64,000 nt of DNA from Vibrio jasicida CAIM 1864 = LMG 25398 (GTDB lineage Bacteria; Pseudomonadota; Gammaproteobacteria; Enterobacterales; Vibrionaceae), in the NCBI RefSeq assembly GCF_000400365.1, contig NZ_BAOG01000036.1:88280-152279 (forward strand), read 5' to 3'. A program made the position numbers and the translations under genes. This document shows, piece after piece, positions 8,123 through 16,531 of the stretch (its first letter is position 1; every line of letters begins with the position of its first letter). The notes beneath the pieces were generated by a model that had not been told where the DNA came from, ran no database searches, and worked only from the letters and a program-made list of their open reading frames with translations.

Positions 8123-9259
8123 TTAAGCAAAGATGAAGGTGTATAGGTAACCTGCGCCCATTGCCATCGTTAAGATAACGAATAGGAAGGCTGCAATCAT
8201 TTGGTTCTTAAAGATTGATTTCAACAAAATCACTTCTGTAAGACTTGCGCCTGCGCTACCAATGATAAGTGCCATTACTGAACCCAGAGCCATACCTTTT
8301 TGTACTAGTGCCGCACTTAGTGGAATAACTGCCTCTGCACGGATGTACAGTGGAATACCAATAATTGCTGCTACTGGAATCGCGTACCACTTCGCTTCAC
8401 CTGCGTACTCCGCGATAAGATCCGTTGGGATGAAACCGTAGATAAATGAACCAATCGCAATACCCATCATTAGGTAAGGGAATACTTGTTTAAAGTCTTT
8501 CCAAGTTGAATGCCAAATACGTACCCAGCGGCTAGGCTCTTTTTCTTCCACGATGGTCGCTGTTGCACTACCGCCTGATGAGCAGCAAGACACTTCCACT
8601 TTAGGCTCTGCTTTTGGCGCGCTATCACCACAACAAGATGTTTTCGCTACCACAGGCTCTGGCTCACTGCAGCATGATGTTTTTGCTGCAACTGGTGCAG
8701 GTTCACCACAAGCGCTGGTACCACAGCTTGATGCAGGTTTCGCTTGTTCTTTTTTCTTGCTTGAATCACCGCAAGATGTACCACATGAAGAGGTGCCTGC
8801 TGCTTCGTACGCTTCTGGTTTTACGTAACGTTCAAAGCCCAGCTTTTCAAGAACATAGCCTGCAACCACAGACACCGTCATCGCGATAGCAAAGTAGAAT
8901 ACCGCTACCTTCCAACCAAAGGTCACTACAAACAAACCAATGATTACAGGGTTAAGCAGTGGACTTGCAAATAGGAACACCATCATAGGTCCAAAACCTG
9001 CTCTTGCACGCAATAGACCTTTCAAGAAAGGAATGGTCGAACACGAACAGAAAGGCGTAATCGAACCTAATAGCGCAGCAATGAAGTAACCTTTACCCTT
9101 TTTCGAGCTCAGGATAGATTGGATTTTTTCTGGCGTTAGAAAATCTTGCAACACACCCACGATGTAGCTAATCGCTAGGAATAGGATGATAAGTTCGGTT
9201 GCTAGAAACGCAAACATATCAAGCGCTTCCTTAGCCATGGTCATGATTTCTGGATTCAT
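8123..9259 (-). CDS. SO_0444-type Cu/Zn efflux permease (DUF318/ArsP-like)
   Basis: A 378-residue inner membrane permease of the two-repeat DUF318/ArsP superfamily. Membrane segments lie in about residues 15-145 and 255-378. The first repeat has the signature ALLGSITPFCSCSTIPFLKG, with its Cys pair in the membrane. Between the repeats, about residues 155-230, is a hydrophilic loop dense in cysteine (SSCGTSCG, SSCGTSACG, two TSCC, then VSCC), well suited to bind soft metals. Related Shewanella proteins are annotated as Cu/Zn efflux transporters; substrate here is inferred. It is divergent from an ArsR repressor gene, and an AT-rich palindrome near its promoter is the probable operator. Confidence 0.85.
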   Translation of the reverse strand: MNPEIMTMAKEALDMFAFLATELIILFLAISYIVGVLQDFLTPEKIQSILSSKKGKGYFIAALLGSITPFCSCSTIPFLKGLLRARAGFGPMMVFLFASPLLNPVIIGLFVVTFGWKVAVFYFAIAMTVSVVAGYVLEKLGFERYVKPEAYEAAGTSSCGTSCGDSSKKKEQAKPASSCGTSACGEPAPVAAKTSCCSEPEPVVAKTSCCGDSAPKAEPKVEVSCCSSGGSATATIVEEKEPSRWVRIWHSTWKDFKQVFPYLMMGIAIGSFIYGFIPTDLIAEYAGEAKWYAIPVAAIIGIPLYIRAEAVIPLSAALVQKGMALGSVMALIIGSAGASLTEVILLKSIFKNQMIAAFLFVILTMAMGAGYLYTFIFA

Positions 9260-9368
9260 ATTGATTCTCCTACTGATGTCACATCAGTAACTGTAAATTT
9301 CCTAATGAAGCTGAACTCTTCATTTCTACTTTTCTCGAATTATAGAATTAAAAATCGATGCGTCAACC

Positions 9369-9398
9369 ATTATATTTCGATAAATATCGAAATATAAT
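9369..9398. promoter_or_regulatory. candidate ArsR operator palindrome
   Basis: Perfect 13-bp inverted repeat ATTATATTTCGAT / ATCGAAATATAAT separated by AAAT. It is placed between the divergent permease and arsR-like genes. ArsR-family operators are commonly AT-rich imperfect 12-2-12 type repeats. A weaker related site (ATCGAAATGTATTTATCG, from 9471) lies closer to the arsR-like gene. Confidence 0.65.
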
Positions 9399-9510
9399 TT
9401 AAAGTCTTAATAATCAATTAATTAACTAAGGGATTTTTCTTGTTTGCTATTCACCCACACTTTCACTATCATCGAAATGTATTTATCGTCTGTCATTCCA
9501 AGAGGTCAGT

Positions 9511-9804
9511 ATGGAACTCGAAGCTGTAGCAAAAGCGCTCAAAGAGCTAGGACACCCTACCCGTTTATGTATCTATAAAGAGGTGGTCAAAGCAGGCTAT
9601 GAAGGAATCGCGGTTGGTGGCGTACAAGATAAACTTGGTATTCCAGCCTCTACCCTTTCTCATCACATTTCGAGCCTAGCCTCAGCCGGCTTAATCAGTC
9701 AGCGTCGTGAAGGTCGTACTTTATATTGTGTTGCCGAGTATGAATGCTTAGATACGGTTATTGGTTTCTTGCGTGACGAGTGTTGCATCAATGAAAACTG
9801 CTAA
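9511..9804 (+). CDS. ArsR-family metalloregulator-like repressor
   Basis: A 97-residue winged-helix repressor. Visible are the N-terminal helix (AVAKALKELGHPTRLCIYKEV), the recognition helix region (IPASTLSHHISSLASAGLISQRREGRTLYC) and the wing. Cysteines sit in the first helix region (Cys23 approx.), in LYCVAEYEC and in a C-terminal DECCINENC tail, giving several possible thiol ligands. It does not show the classic ELCVCDL motif of ArsR/SmtB alpha-3 sensors. It is divergent from the Cu/Zn-type permease and overlaps the sigma factor gene by 14 bases, so the three form one regulatory unit. Confidence 0.88.
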   Translation: MELEAVAKALKELGHPTRLCIYKEVVKAGYEGIAVGGVQDKLGIPASTLSHHISSLASAGLISQRREGRTLYCVAEYECLDTVIGFLRDECCINENC

Positions 9805-10351
9805 CCTCGAATCAATTTGGAGCGAATACGAACACGCTATTCATGCGTTCTTGCGCTCTAAAGTCAGCAATGAAGATGATGTAGACGACTTAAAACAAGA
9901 GATCTTACTTAAGACTTATCAAAACCTTGCGGATATTCGTGATGTATCTAGCGTCAAATCTTGGCTCTTCCAAATCGCTAATAACGCCATCATCGATTTC
10001 TACCGTAAACGTGCTCGAAATCAGCGTGATAATGACCTCGTTGCTAACGATCTTTGGTTTGAAGAGCAAGAATCAAACCTGAAACAAGAACTGTCAAAGT
10101 GCATTGCGCCGTTTGTGCAAGCATTACCAGATGAGCAATCGCAACTGCTCTCTTCTATTGAGCTTGAAGGCATGAGCCAGAAGAAGTTGGCCGAAGAGCA
10201 AGGTATCAGCTACTCAACCCTCAAATCGCGCGTACAGAGAGGACGTGTCGAATTGAAAAAGCTATTTGAAGAATGTTGTAGTTTCTCGTTCGACAAACAA
10301 GGTCGTATGACAGATTGCAACCAAAACGGTACTTCTTGCGATAGATGTTAA
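9791..10351 (+). CDS. sigZ: SigZ-type RNA polymerase sigma factor (ECF-like)
   Basis: A sigma-70 family factor of about 186 residues from the ATG at 9791; an upstream alternative at 9761 would lengthen it by 10. Region 2 is visible as FLRSKVSNEDDVDDLKQEILLKTYQNL followed by VKSWLFQIANNAIIDFYRKR. Region 4 is SSIELEGMSQKKLAEEQGISYSTLKSRVQRGRVELKKLFEECC. The tail is Cys-rich (ECCSFS, TDCNQNG, TSCDRC), a feature I associate with the SigZ family. No anti-sigma gene follows. The start overlaps the arsR-like gene, implying co-transcription and a role in the same metal or thiol response. The regulon is unknown. Confidence 0.82.
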   Translation: MKTANLESIWSEYEHAIHAFLRSKVSNEDDVDDLKQEILLKTYQNLADIRDVSSVKSWLFQIANNAIIDFYRKRARNQRDNDLVANDLWFEEQESNLKQELSKCIAPFVQALPDEQSQLLSSIELEGMSQKKLAEEQGISYSTLKSRVQRGRVELKKLFEECCSFSFDKQGRMTDCNQNGTSCDRC

Positions 10352-10526
10352 TCCCTCGCTGAATTCCCACCTCACAATGAACACCGATAGCTTGGCGGCT
10401 CGTTATTGAGTCGCCTATCCATGAACTCAATCACAGCTTTATCTCTTCATCCGCTCTCTCATTTGCTATCTTGCTGAATAGTAAGCTTTACTTTTTCTGC
10501 TTTAAGGAAGAAGGAAACTCATTTTT

Positions 10527-10970
10527 ATGATCTCATTAAGAGAACTCACCAAAGAAAACTATCTAGATTGTATTCGTCTCAATCTTCACCCAGAACAAGA
10601 AGAAAACCTTGCCGCCAACGCGATTACGATTGCTCAGTCACGCTTTGAAACCGACTACCGATTGAAAGTGATTTATGAGCAAGAGACGGTGATCGGTTTG
10701 CTTGCGTTTTGCCATGAAGACGAGCCGCTTGATTACTCCATTTACTGGCTGTTCCGCTTTATGATCGACAAAGATCACCAGAACAAAGGCTATGGAAAGC
10801 AAGTACTTAGTTTGCTCGTTGAAGAAGTGAAACAACTTGGCGGGAAAACCTTACTCACGATGCATAAACCCTCCAATCAGCAGGCAGGCCAGCTATATCG
10901 TGCTTTCGGATTTCAAGAGAATGGCGTACTCGATGATGGTGACATCTCACTACGATTAGTGCTTTCTTAA
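10527..10970 (+). CDS. GNAT-family N-acetyltransferase
   Basis: The 147-residue protein shows the GNAT fold. The acetyl-CoA loop is in FMIDKDHQNKGYGKQVLSLL (Q/RxxGxG/A as QNKGYG, about residue 90), followed by the beta-5/alpha-4 part LTMHKPSNQQAGQLYRAFGFQENG. It resembles spermidine acetyltransferase or ribosomal-type GNATs in the SpeG/PaiA size range, but the substrate cannot be read from sequence. It is preceded by an AAGGAAGAAGGAAAC ribosome-binding stretch. The gene stands alone. Confidence 0.82.
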   Translation: MISLRELTKENYLDCIRLNLHPEQEENLAANAITIAQSRFETDYRLKVIYEQETVIGLLAFCHEDEPLDYSIYWLFRFMIDKDHQNKGYGKQVLSLLVEEVKQLGGKTLLTMHKPSNQQAGQLYRAFGFQENGVLDDGDISLRLVLS

Positions 10971-11004
10971 TCCAGTACGAATCCAAAATGGAGAATTCTG
11001 GCTT

Positions 11005-11898
11005 TTACACCTGTTTATCAAACCATTCGGTCACCAACGCCACCAGCTTTTGATGTACGGGGCTTAACGTATTGCCTCGCTTTAGTAGCACATAGCCAGC
11101 ACGACCTTCGTTTGCCATAAAATCGATGTTTAACGGGACAAACTCGCCTTTCTCATCATGAGCTTGCACTAAATGATGAGGAAGCAAGGCAAAGCCATCA
11201 TTTTTCAATAATCGCATCAACACATCGATGTTACTGATTCGAGAAATGTTTGGTGACATCACCTGTTGATTACCAAGTGCACTGGTGCTGAAATTCTCTG
11301 CAATGTATTGATGATGTGACGCAAGATCCTGCAGAGTCACCACGGGTTTCTGCGCTATTGGGCTTTTCTGATGCGCATAGAAGGTAAACCTTGGATAGCC
11401 CAAGTTAATAAAAGACATCCCTTCGGTTGGGAACGCTTTGCCGCTGTTAAGTACCACCGCAAAATCCGCTTGTTTCGCCATAAGCATTTCTAACGCTTCA
11501 TCTCGGCTGCGATGTAACCAATGAATCGCTGTACTCTTGTATTGCTTACGCAAAGACAGATCGATGTCCGCGATGGCATCACACGGTACCGACATGTCGT
11601 GACAAATCGTTATCTCCGGAACATCCCCTTGAGAGTAGCTGTCGCAAGAAAGCTCTAAAGACTGCATTTGGTAAAGAATATGCTTGGCTTGGGTAAGTAA
11701 CGTCGTTCCTACTTCCGTCAAGACTGGTGTTCTTCCTTTACGTTCAAACAAGGTCACATCCCAATCAATTTCGAGATCGCTGACTTGGTGATGCAGCGTC
11801 GCTCTGTCTTTCCCGATTACCCTTGCGGCTTGGCTAAATGATCCATGCTCTGCGACAGCGACAAATGCAGTAAGTTGGTCAAAACTGGCTCTGGGCAT
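11005..11898 (-). CDS. LysR-family transcriptional regulator
   Basis: A LysR regulator of about 297 residues with the HTH at the N-terminus (FDQLTAFVAVAEHGSFSQAARVIGKDRATLHHQVSDLE) and an effector-binding domain. I chose the ATG at 11898 because GAGGA lies 7 bases before it; the ATG at 11916 lacks such a site. It is transcribed away from the penicillin V acylase-like gene, the presumed target, with under 150 bases between the two starts. Confidence 0.85.
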   Translation of the reverse strand: MPRASFDQLTAFVAVAEHGSFSQAARVIGKDRATLHHQVSDLEIDWDVTLFERKGRTPVLTEVGTTLLTQAKHILYQMQSLELSCDSYSQGDVPEITICHDMSVPCDAIADIDLSLRKQYKSTAIHWLHRSRDEALEMLMAKQADFAVVLNSGKAFPTEGMSFINLGYPRFTFYAHQKSPIAQKPVVTLQDLASHHQYIAENFSTSALGNQQVMSPNISRISNIDVLMRLLKNDGFALLPHHLVQAHDEKGEFVPLNIDFMANEGRAGYVLLKRGNTLSPVHQKLVALVTEWFDKQV

Positions 11899-12040
11899 TG
11901 GAAGGTCCTCAAACAATAAACCTGTTTATCTTAGCTCAATCTAAACTGTCTTGTTGCAAAATCTGCAACATAACTGAGATTACATGGTGAATATTAAACG
12001 TAATAATGACCTCGTATTGAAACGTTACGAGGGCAATTCA

Positions 12041-13099
12041 ATGAAAGGTTTTAGCAAAAAAGTACTTCTAGCAGCATCAGTCGCAATGGCAGTTGGCAGC
12101 ATCTCTACTGCAGCAAATGCGTGTTCACGTTTGGTTTGGGAGACTCAAGACCACGGTGTATTTGTCTCTCGTACTATGGATTGGATGGAAGCCAATCAAC
12201 CAACCATTGATGTTCGTCACGCAGGCCAAACATACCGTGGCTACGATAAAGACGATGCGCTTACGTGGACATCGAAATACGCTTCTATCGGTGTAAGTAT
12301 TTACGGCGTGGGCACTATTGATGGCTTTAACGAGAAAGGCTTTGCGGCGAATGCCCTGTTCTTGGATGAAGAAAACCCAGGCGCACCACAAGCTGGCAAA
12401 CAACAAATCGAAAACTCGCGCTTTGTCGCCTATTTGATTGATAGCTTTGCATCCGTTGATGAAGCATTGAAGAATCTAGATTCAATCCAAATCCAACAGT
12501 TCAGCCACAATGGCATCGAAATGAAGGGGCATTATTCATTAGAAGACGCAAGTGGTGACTCTGCTGTATTGGAATACATCGACGGCGCTTGGCAAGTGCA
12601 TCATGGCAAACAATATGACGTGATGACTAACAGCCCAGAGTACGCGCAACACTTGAAAAACTGGCAAGAAACGCAACCCAAAGCGAAGAGTGATGTGAAT
12701 GGTGAGTTCCCGATCCCGGGTAACATTAATTCTGCTCAACGCTTTATCTGGAACAGCTACATGAAGGACCAGCTTAAAGAGCCTAGCAGCTACACCAATG
12801 GCATTGCGAAACTCGACAGTGTGACCTACAAAATCCCATTGGATGCGGCAAACCGCCCAGTAAATGGCGAAATGCGTGGCTATGCAACCATCTATGGTTT
12901 GGTGTACAACCTAGACCAAAAAGTGATGAACGTGCGTTACCAGTATGACGACAGTTACACGCAGTACTCAGTGGACTTTAACAAGTTGAATGACGGACAT
13001 AACTACACCATCAAAGCCGATTTACCGGATCTGTTTGGTGACATTTCATCTCGCTTAGAAAAAGGCGATGGCGTCATGGGTCAACACTTAGTGAAATAG
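12041..13099 (+). CDS. exported linear amide C-N hydrolase (penicillin V acylase / choloylglycine hydrolase family)
   Basis: An Ntn-hydrolase of about 352 residues. The ATG at 12041 is preferred: GAGGG lies upstream and a clean signal peptide follows (MKGFSKKVLLAASVAMAVG...ANA). Cleavage exposes a Cys (CSRLVWET), the N-terminal nucleophile of this family. Other family residues visible are Arg in CSR, Asp in SRTMDWM and Asn in TNSPEY. Members cleave amides such as penicillin V, bile salts or acyl-homoserine lactones. The exported form here is of the Gram-negative cluster. In V. cholerae a homologous pva gene is under quorum-sensing/AphA control; that is established there, not shown here. A terminator follows. 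Confidence 0.88.
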   Translation: MKGFSKKVLLAASVAMAVGSISTAANACSRLVWETQDHGVFVSRTMDWMEANQPTIDVRHAGQTYRGYDKDDALTWTSKYASIGVSIYGVGTIDGFNEKGFAANALFLDEENPGAPQAGKQQIENSRFVAYLIDSFASVDEALKNLDSIQIQQFSHNGIEMKGHYSLEDASGDSAVLEYIDGAWQVHHGKQYDVMTNSPEYAQHLKNWQETQPKAKSDVNGEFPIPGNINSAQRFIWNSYMKDQLKEPSSYTNGIAKLDSVTYKIPLDAANRPVNGEMRGYATIYGLVYNLDQKVMNVRYQYDDSYTQYSVDFNKLNDGHNYTIKADLPDLFGDISSRLEKGDGVMGQHLVK

Positions 13100-13146
13100 C
13101 TTAAACAGCAGAACTTGAAAGGTGTTTGGACAAACATCTACCAAAG

Positions 13147-13173
13147 GCGCCGACTTACTCGGCGCTTTTTTTA
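13147..13173 (+). terminator. intrinsic terminator after the acylase-like gene
   Basis: GCGCCG (13147-13152) and CGGCGC (13160-13165) flank a 7-base loop, followed by TTTTTTT. Confidence 0.85.
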
Positions 13174-13360
13174 TACTCACAGCACATAAATAAGATAATA
13201 ACTCAATTTGGATTACATAAGTTTATGAATATGAGAACAAATGATAATTTTTGAAAGCATTGCCTTAAGGCTAATATACGTGGAACAAAATGAAGATTTC
13301 CAACTATTCTAACGTTATTAAGCCATATAACTCGGTGCTTTATGCCCTTAGAGGAAAAGA

Positions 13361-14350
13361 ATGAAAGCGATCACTTACCAAAAAGATCAAGATACCTTTA
13401 CCTATACCGACATCGACACTCCAGCGCTTGCGAGTGGGTTAGATGTGTTAGTAAAAGTTCATGCCGTTGGGCTCAACCCTGTCGATGCGAAAGTGAATCT
13501 TTGGCACGAGATGGTCGATGGCATGGACGATACTTTCGTCGGTGGCCTCGATGTTTCGGGGGAAATCGTTGCCATCGGTGACAAGGTATCGGGTTGGCAG
13601 GTAGGTGATCGCGTTCTCTATCATGGCAACATGCGTCGAATGAGCGGTGGTTTTGCCGAATACGCAATTCAAGACTCACGTACGTTAGTTGCGCACCCTG
13701 ATGTCGCTCCAGAAGTCGCAGCCGCTTCACCTTGTGCGGGCTGGACGGCTTATCGAGCGCTCATTGATAAACTGAACATTTCTACACGTAAGAGCATTTT
13801 TATTGCTGGTGGTTCTGGTGGCGTGGGTAGTTTTGCCATTCAGCTCACTCGCTTCTTCGGTGTAGAAACCATCATCACTACAAGCTCTGCGGCAAACCAC
13901 GAGTTTGTACGTTCGTTAGGTGCAACACACGTCATTGACTACAAACAAGAGGATGTACGTGAACAAATCATGGCTATCACTGAAGGCTTTGGCGTAGAGG
14001 TATCATTGGACTGCGTTGGTGGCGACAACGACATTCTGTGTGCTTCTGTGCTTGGTTTTGAAGGTGAAATGGTAGAGCTAGTAAGAACAACGCGTGCAAC
14101 CGAATACCCAGGAGCCTTTTTGCAAGGGCTCACCTTCCACCAACTGAGCTTAGGCTCTGGTCATGTTCACGGTGAAAAAGGTTTTGCTTCTATCGTTAAC
14201 GCTGGGGTGGAATTCTCCCACATGCTAGAACGTGGTGAAGTCATGGTGCCTAAATTGGAAGTCGTCGCATTAAAAGACGTCGCTCAAGCTCTAGTGTCTA
14301 TTCGTCAGCAACGAACGGTCGGAAAGATCGTCGCTAAACTCGTCGACTAA
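13361..14350 (+). CDS. MDR-family zinc-type alcohol dehydrogenase-like / quinone oxidoreductase
   Basis: A 329-residue medium-chain dehydrogenase/reductase. The N-terminal GroES-like part holds VKVHAVGLNPVDAKV and GGLDVSGEIVAIGDKVSGWQVGDRV; the Rossmann part shows FIAGGSGGVGSFAIQLTRFFG near residues 145-165. There is no clear catalytic-zinc Cys/His triad or structural four-Cys lobe, so it is closer to NADPH:quinone oxidoreductases than to true zinc alcohol dehydrogenases. It is monocistronic. A 10-bp palindrome GCCTTAAGGC lies about 90 bases upstream (13262-13271), of unknown meaning. Confidence 0.82.
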   Translation: MKAITYQKDQDTFTYTDIDTPALASGLDVLVKVHAVGLNPVDAKVNLWHEMVDGMDDTFVGGLDVSGEIVAIGDKVSGWQVGDRVLYHGNMRRMSGGFAEYAIQDSRTLVAHPDVAPEVAAASPCAGWTAYRALIDKLNISTRKSIFIAGGSGGVGSFAIQLTRFFGVETIITTSSAANHEFVRSLGATHVIDYKQEDVREQIMAITEGFGVEVSLDCVGGDNDILCASVLGFEGEMVELVRTTRATEYPGAFLQGLTFHQLSLGSGHVHGEKGFASIVNAGVEFSHMLERGEVMVPKLEVVALKDVAQALVSIRQQRTVGKIVAKLVD

Positions 14351-14370
14351 ATCCCAAGCGACAAATAAGG

Positions 14371-14407
14371 AAAAAGAAGCGCAAACTCCAAAGCTGTTTG
14401 CGCTTCT
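14371..14407 (-). terminator. intrinsic terminator of the alpha-amylase gene
   Basis: A perfect 12-bp stem, AGAAGCGCAAAC (14375-14386) with GTTTGCGCTTCT (14396-14407). The A-run on the left serves as the T-run on the minus strand. It may also act weakly on the plus strand. Confidence 0.8.
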
Positions 14408-14415
14408 AAGGGGTA

Positions 14416-15765
14416 TTACTTTTCTACAAGCAGCATTGCTGATTTCGCCGCCACTTTAATCTCTTCACCGCTAGGCACTTCTTCTCCGGTCATCATATCA
14501 ACCAGAACCTTGTTCACTGTCAGTTGCAGTGATTGCGCTCGCGCAGATTTGTTGAGTACCAAGATGCCCTTTTCGCCGCGCTGAAGTACCAACATATCGT
14601 CGTTACCTTCTAGTACCGTCATTGGCTCGCCATGAACAAGATTATGGAATGCCACCATCTTTGCCATACGTACGTCTTTCCACGCATTCTGCCATCTTGG
14701 TTTGCCATCCACACCCTTGATACCACTGGTATCCAAATCCGTGTAAATCAGCGGAACACCGCCATCGCGTCCCAGAATGTAGGCATACGCTAGCCATTCG
14801 TTCTCTTCATCCATGACCAAATCTAAGAACACATCATTGTTTGGAATATCATGAGTAATCGCGAAAGTAATAGCTCGACGGTTAGATAAAGCCTGACCAA
14901 AACAGTACGGGTCGATCAAAGACTTAAAACTGCCCTTCTTCGAGAACGCCTTAAAGATGGTTGAGAACAACGGAAAATCGTATGCACCTAACCGTGTTTC
15001 TTTCAAATACGGTTCTAGGAACAGCTCATATTCTTCTTCTGTCGCGCCACCATCTGTGATGATTTCACCAAAGATATGAACGTCTTGAGTAATGTCTTCG
15101 GTCCAAACCAACTTTAGGTGTTCTAGCGTCATGTGCTTTGCGGCATCAATACGGAAACCTTTCACGCCTAAAGCCTTAAGCGCTTTCAGGTAAATACGTT
15201 GCTGCTCAACAACATGCTTGCACACACGTAAAGTCGGCAACCCAGGATCGGTTGGACCGCCCGAGATTCGACCATTTTGAACTTCCCACTTGTCTTTCCA
15301 ATCTTTAATGCCAAAAGCTTCAACGAAGTCATTCTCATCAAACAGCGGCTCTGACAAGTCACCGAATAGAGTCAGATTTTGATACTTGCTTGCATTTTGC
15401 TGGTAATCGTCCATCACGGCTTGGCGCGGATACTGTAAATCCGAGCGTAAATGAGCTTCGTTCGCCATGTGATTAAAGACGACATCGGCGTAAACCAATA
15501 CACCTACACGGTCGAGTGCTTCAACCATGTATTTAAAATCTGTGGTATTACCGAGCGCATTGTCGATAACACGATAATCTTGAGGTTGGTAACGCTGCCA
15601 CCAGCGTTCGTCTTGTGCGCTTTTCATCGGTGGAGAAACCAATACCGAGCCATAACCTAGCTCGCTGATCTCCGCCGCGCGTTGGGCAATGTCAGCATAC
15701 TTCCAATCAAAAGCGTGCAAGATAACATTTGCACCTGTTGATTGTGTTTCCTGTAAGCCACTCAT
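14416..15765 (-). CDS. cytoplasmic alpha-amylase, glycoside hydrolase family 13
   Basis: A GH13 enzyme of 449 residues from the ATG at 15765, chosen because GAGGAGAG lies immediately upstream. The four conserved regions are visible: DVVFNH, GFRIDAAKH (Asp nucleophile), GEII (acid/base Glu) and AITHDIPNND (transition-state Asp). No signal peptide is seen, so it acts in the cytoplasm on maltodextrins or glycogen-like glucans. This fits the maltose importer 26 kb away but there is no local operon. Two similar 18-bp palindromes upstream suggest control by a LacI-type repressor. Confidence 0.88.
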   Translation of the reverse strand: MSGLQETQSTGANVILHAFDWKYADIAQRAAEISELGYGSVLVSPPMKSAQDERWWQRYQPQDYRVIDNALGNTTDFKYMVEALDRVGVLVYADVVFNHMANEAHLRSDLQYPRQAVMDDYQQNASKYQNLTLFGDLSEPLFDENDFVEAFGIKDWKDKWEVQNGRISGGPTDPGLPTLRVCKHVVEQQRIYLKALKALGVKGFRIDAAKHMTLEHLKLVWTEDITQDVHIFGEIITDGGATEEEYELFLEPYLKETRLGAYDFPLFSTIFKAFSKKGSFKSLIDPYCFGQALSNRRAITFAITHDIPNNDVFLDLVMDEENEWLAYAYILGRDGGVPLIYTDLDTSGIKGVDGKPRWQNAWKDVRMAKMVAFHNLVHGEPMTVLEGNDDMLVLQRGEKGILVLNKSARAQSLQLTVNKVLVDMMTGEEVPSGEEIKVAAKSAMLLVEK

Positions 15766-15922
15766 GTTTCTCTCCTCGTCGCGTTCGCTCACCCATTGTT
15801 ACTCGTATTCTTCGTGAGCGAATCCAATAGCCAAAATTATAAGAACTATTAGCGAACCTCCCTCACCCCTTTTGCGTTTCTGCTAGGTGGAAAAACAAGG
15901 CGTAGCTCATCCCCAGTTAAGG

Positions 15923-15940
15923 TTTAAACGTCCGTTTAAA
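15923..15940. promoter_or_regulatory. operator-like palindrome upstream of amylase (site 1)
   Basis: TTTAAACGTCCGTTTAAA: 8-bp perfect arms with a 2-base centre. The AAACG/CGTTT core resembles LacI/GalR-family operators. It lies about 158 bases upstream of the amylase start. Confidence 0.5.
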
Positions 15941-15985
15941 AGTATTCAAACGCCGAAGCCAAAACAAAGATCGCAAGGATACCGA

Positions 15986-16003
15986 TTTAAACACCTGTTT
16001 TAT
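15986..16003. promoter_or_regulatory. operator-like palindrome upstream of amylase (site 2)
   Basis: TTTAAACACCTGTTTTAT matches site 1 at 13 of 18 positions and starts 63 bp from it, which is close to six helical turns. This suggests cooperative binding of the same regulator. Confidence 0.42.
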
Positions 16004-16224
16004 AAGCATTTTGCAGATAAACCATTCTGAACGCGCCTACTCTCACTATTACGCCTTTTCTCAGTAAGAATGTGAATATGGGGCAACAATTCGATATGTA
16101 ACAAATATTTAAGAAAGCGAAACTGCTGCTCACGTCACAGTTGGTGCGGTTTATAAATTGATAGGAAAGGAGAGGAAGACTCGAAATGATGACGACAGGT
16201 GCGCGAATAAAGAACGCTAGATAC

Positions 16225-16253
16225 AAAAATAGCGCGATAAACGCGCTATTTTT
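16225..16253. terminator. bidirectional intrinsic terminator at ppiC end
   Basis: AAAAATAGCGCG (16225-16236) pairs perfectly with CGCGCTATTTTT (16242-16253). A/T runs on both sides allow use from either strand; the relevant gene is ppiC. Confidence 0.82.
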
Positions 16254-16531
16254 TAAGTGCGGTATAACACCTTAACAACGTGCCAACCGAATTTGGTTTT
16301 GACTAGGTGTGGAGTAAGAACCTCACCAGAAAAACAAACTTTGTCGAACTGTGGCACCATTTGACCGCGGCGAAACTCACCTAGGTCGCCACCACGTTTA
16401 CCAGATGGGCAAGTCGAGTATTTCTTTGCCAATGTCTGGAATTTAGCACCTTTTTTAAGCTGCTGGATGATGTCTTCAGCTTGTTCTTTATGCTTTACAA
16501 GAATGTGTAAAGCGGCTGCTGTATTTGCCAT
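16253..16531 (-). CDS. ppiC: parvulin-type peptidyl-prolyl cis-trans isomerase PpiC
   Basis: A 92-residue single-domain parvulin, the size of E. coli PpiC (93). The start at 16531 ([14 protein letters not shown]) matches that protein; an upstream ATG at 16546 would add five residues. Recognisable are the ALHILV start, [27 protein letters not shown] and the closing [10 protein letters not shown]. It is cytoplasmic (no signal) and speeds prolyl isomerisation in folding proteins. It is a single-gene unit ending in a bidirectional terminator. Confidence 0.93.
   Translation of the reverse strand: MANTAAALHILVKHKEQAEDIIQQLKKGAKFQTLAKKYSTCPSGKRGGDLGEFRRGQMVPQFDKVCFSGEVLTPHLVKTKFGWHVVKVLYRT

Larger units (their letters stand above)
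15766..16224. other. non-coding interval between amylase and ppiC
   Basis: No credible gene. The interval contains the amylase promoter region and two operator-like palindromes (annotated separately). Confidence 0.5.

Noticed and set aside
8553..8889. Plus-strand frames opposite the permease's Cys-rich loop
   Set aside because: They are complements of the repeated GT/GC-rich cysteine codons and have no independent start signals.
13361..14350. Considered a true zinc alcohol dehydrogenase
   Set aside because: The catalytic and structural zinc ligands are not visible; quinone-oxidoreductase-type is a better fit.
15987..16226. 79-residue minus-strand frame between ppiC and amylase
   Set aside because: Overlaps the operator-like site and the ppiC terminator, has no ribosome site and no protein-like pattern.
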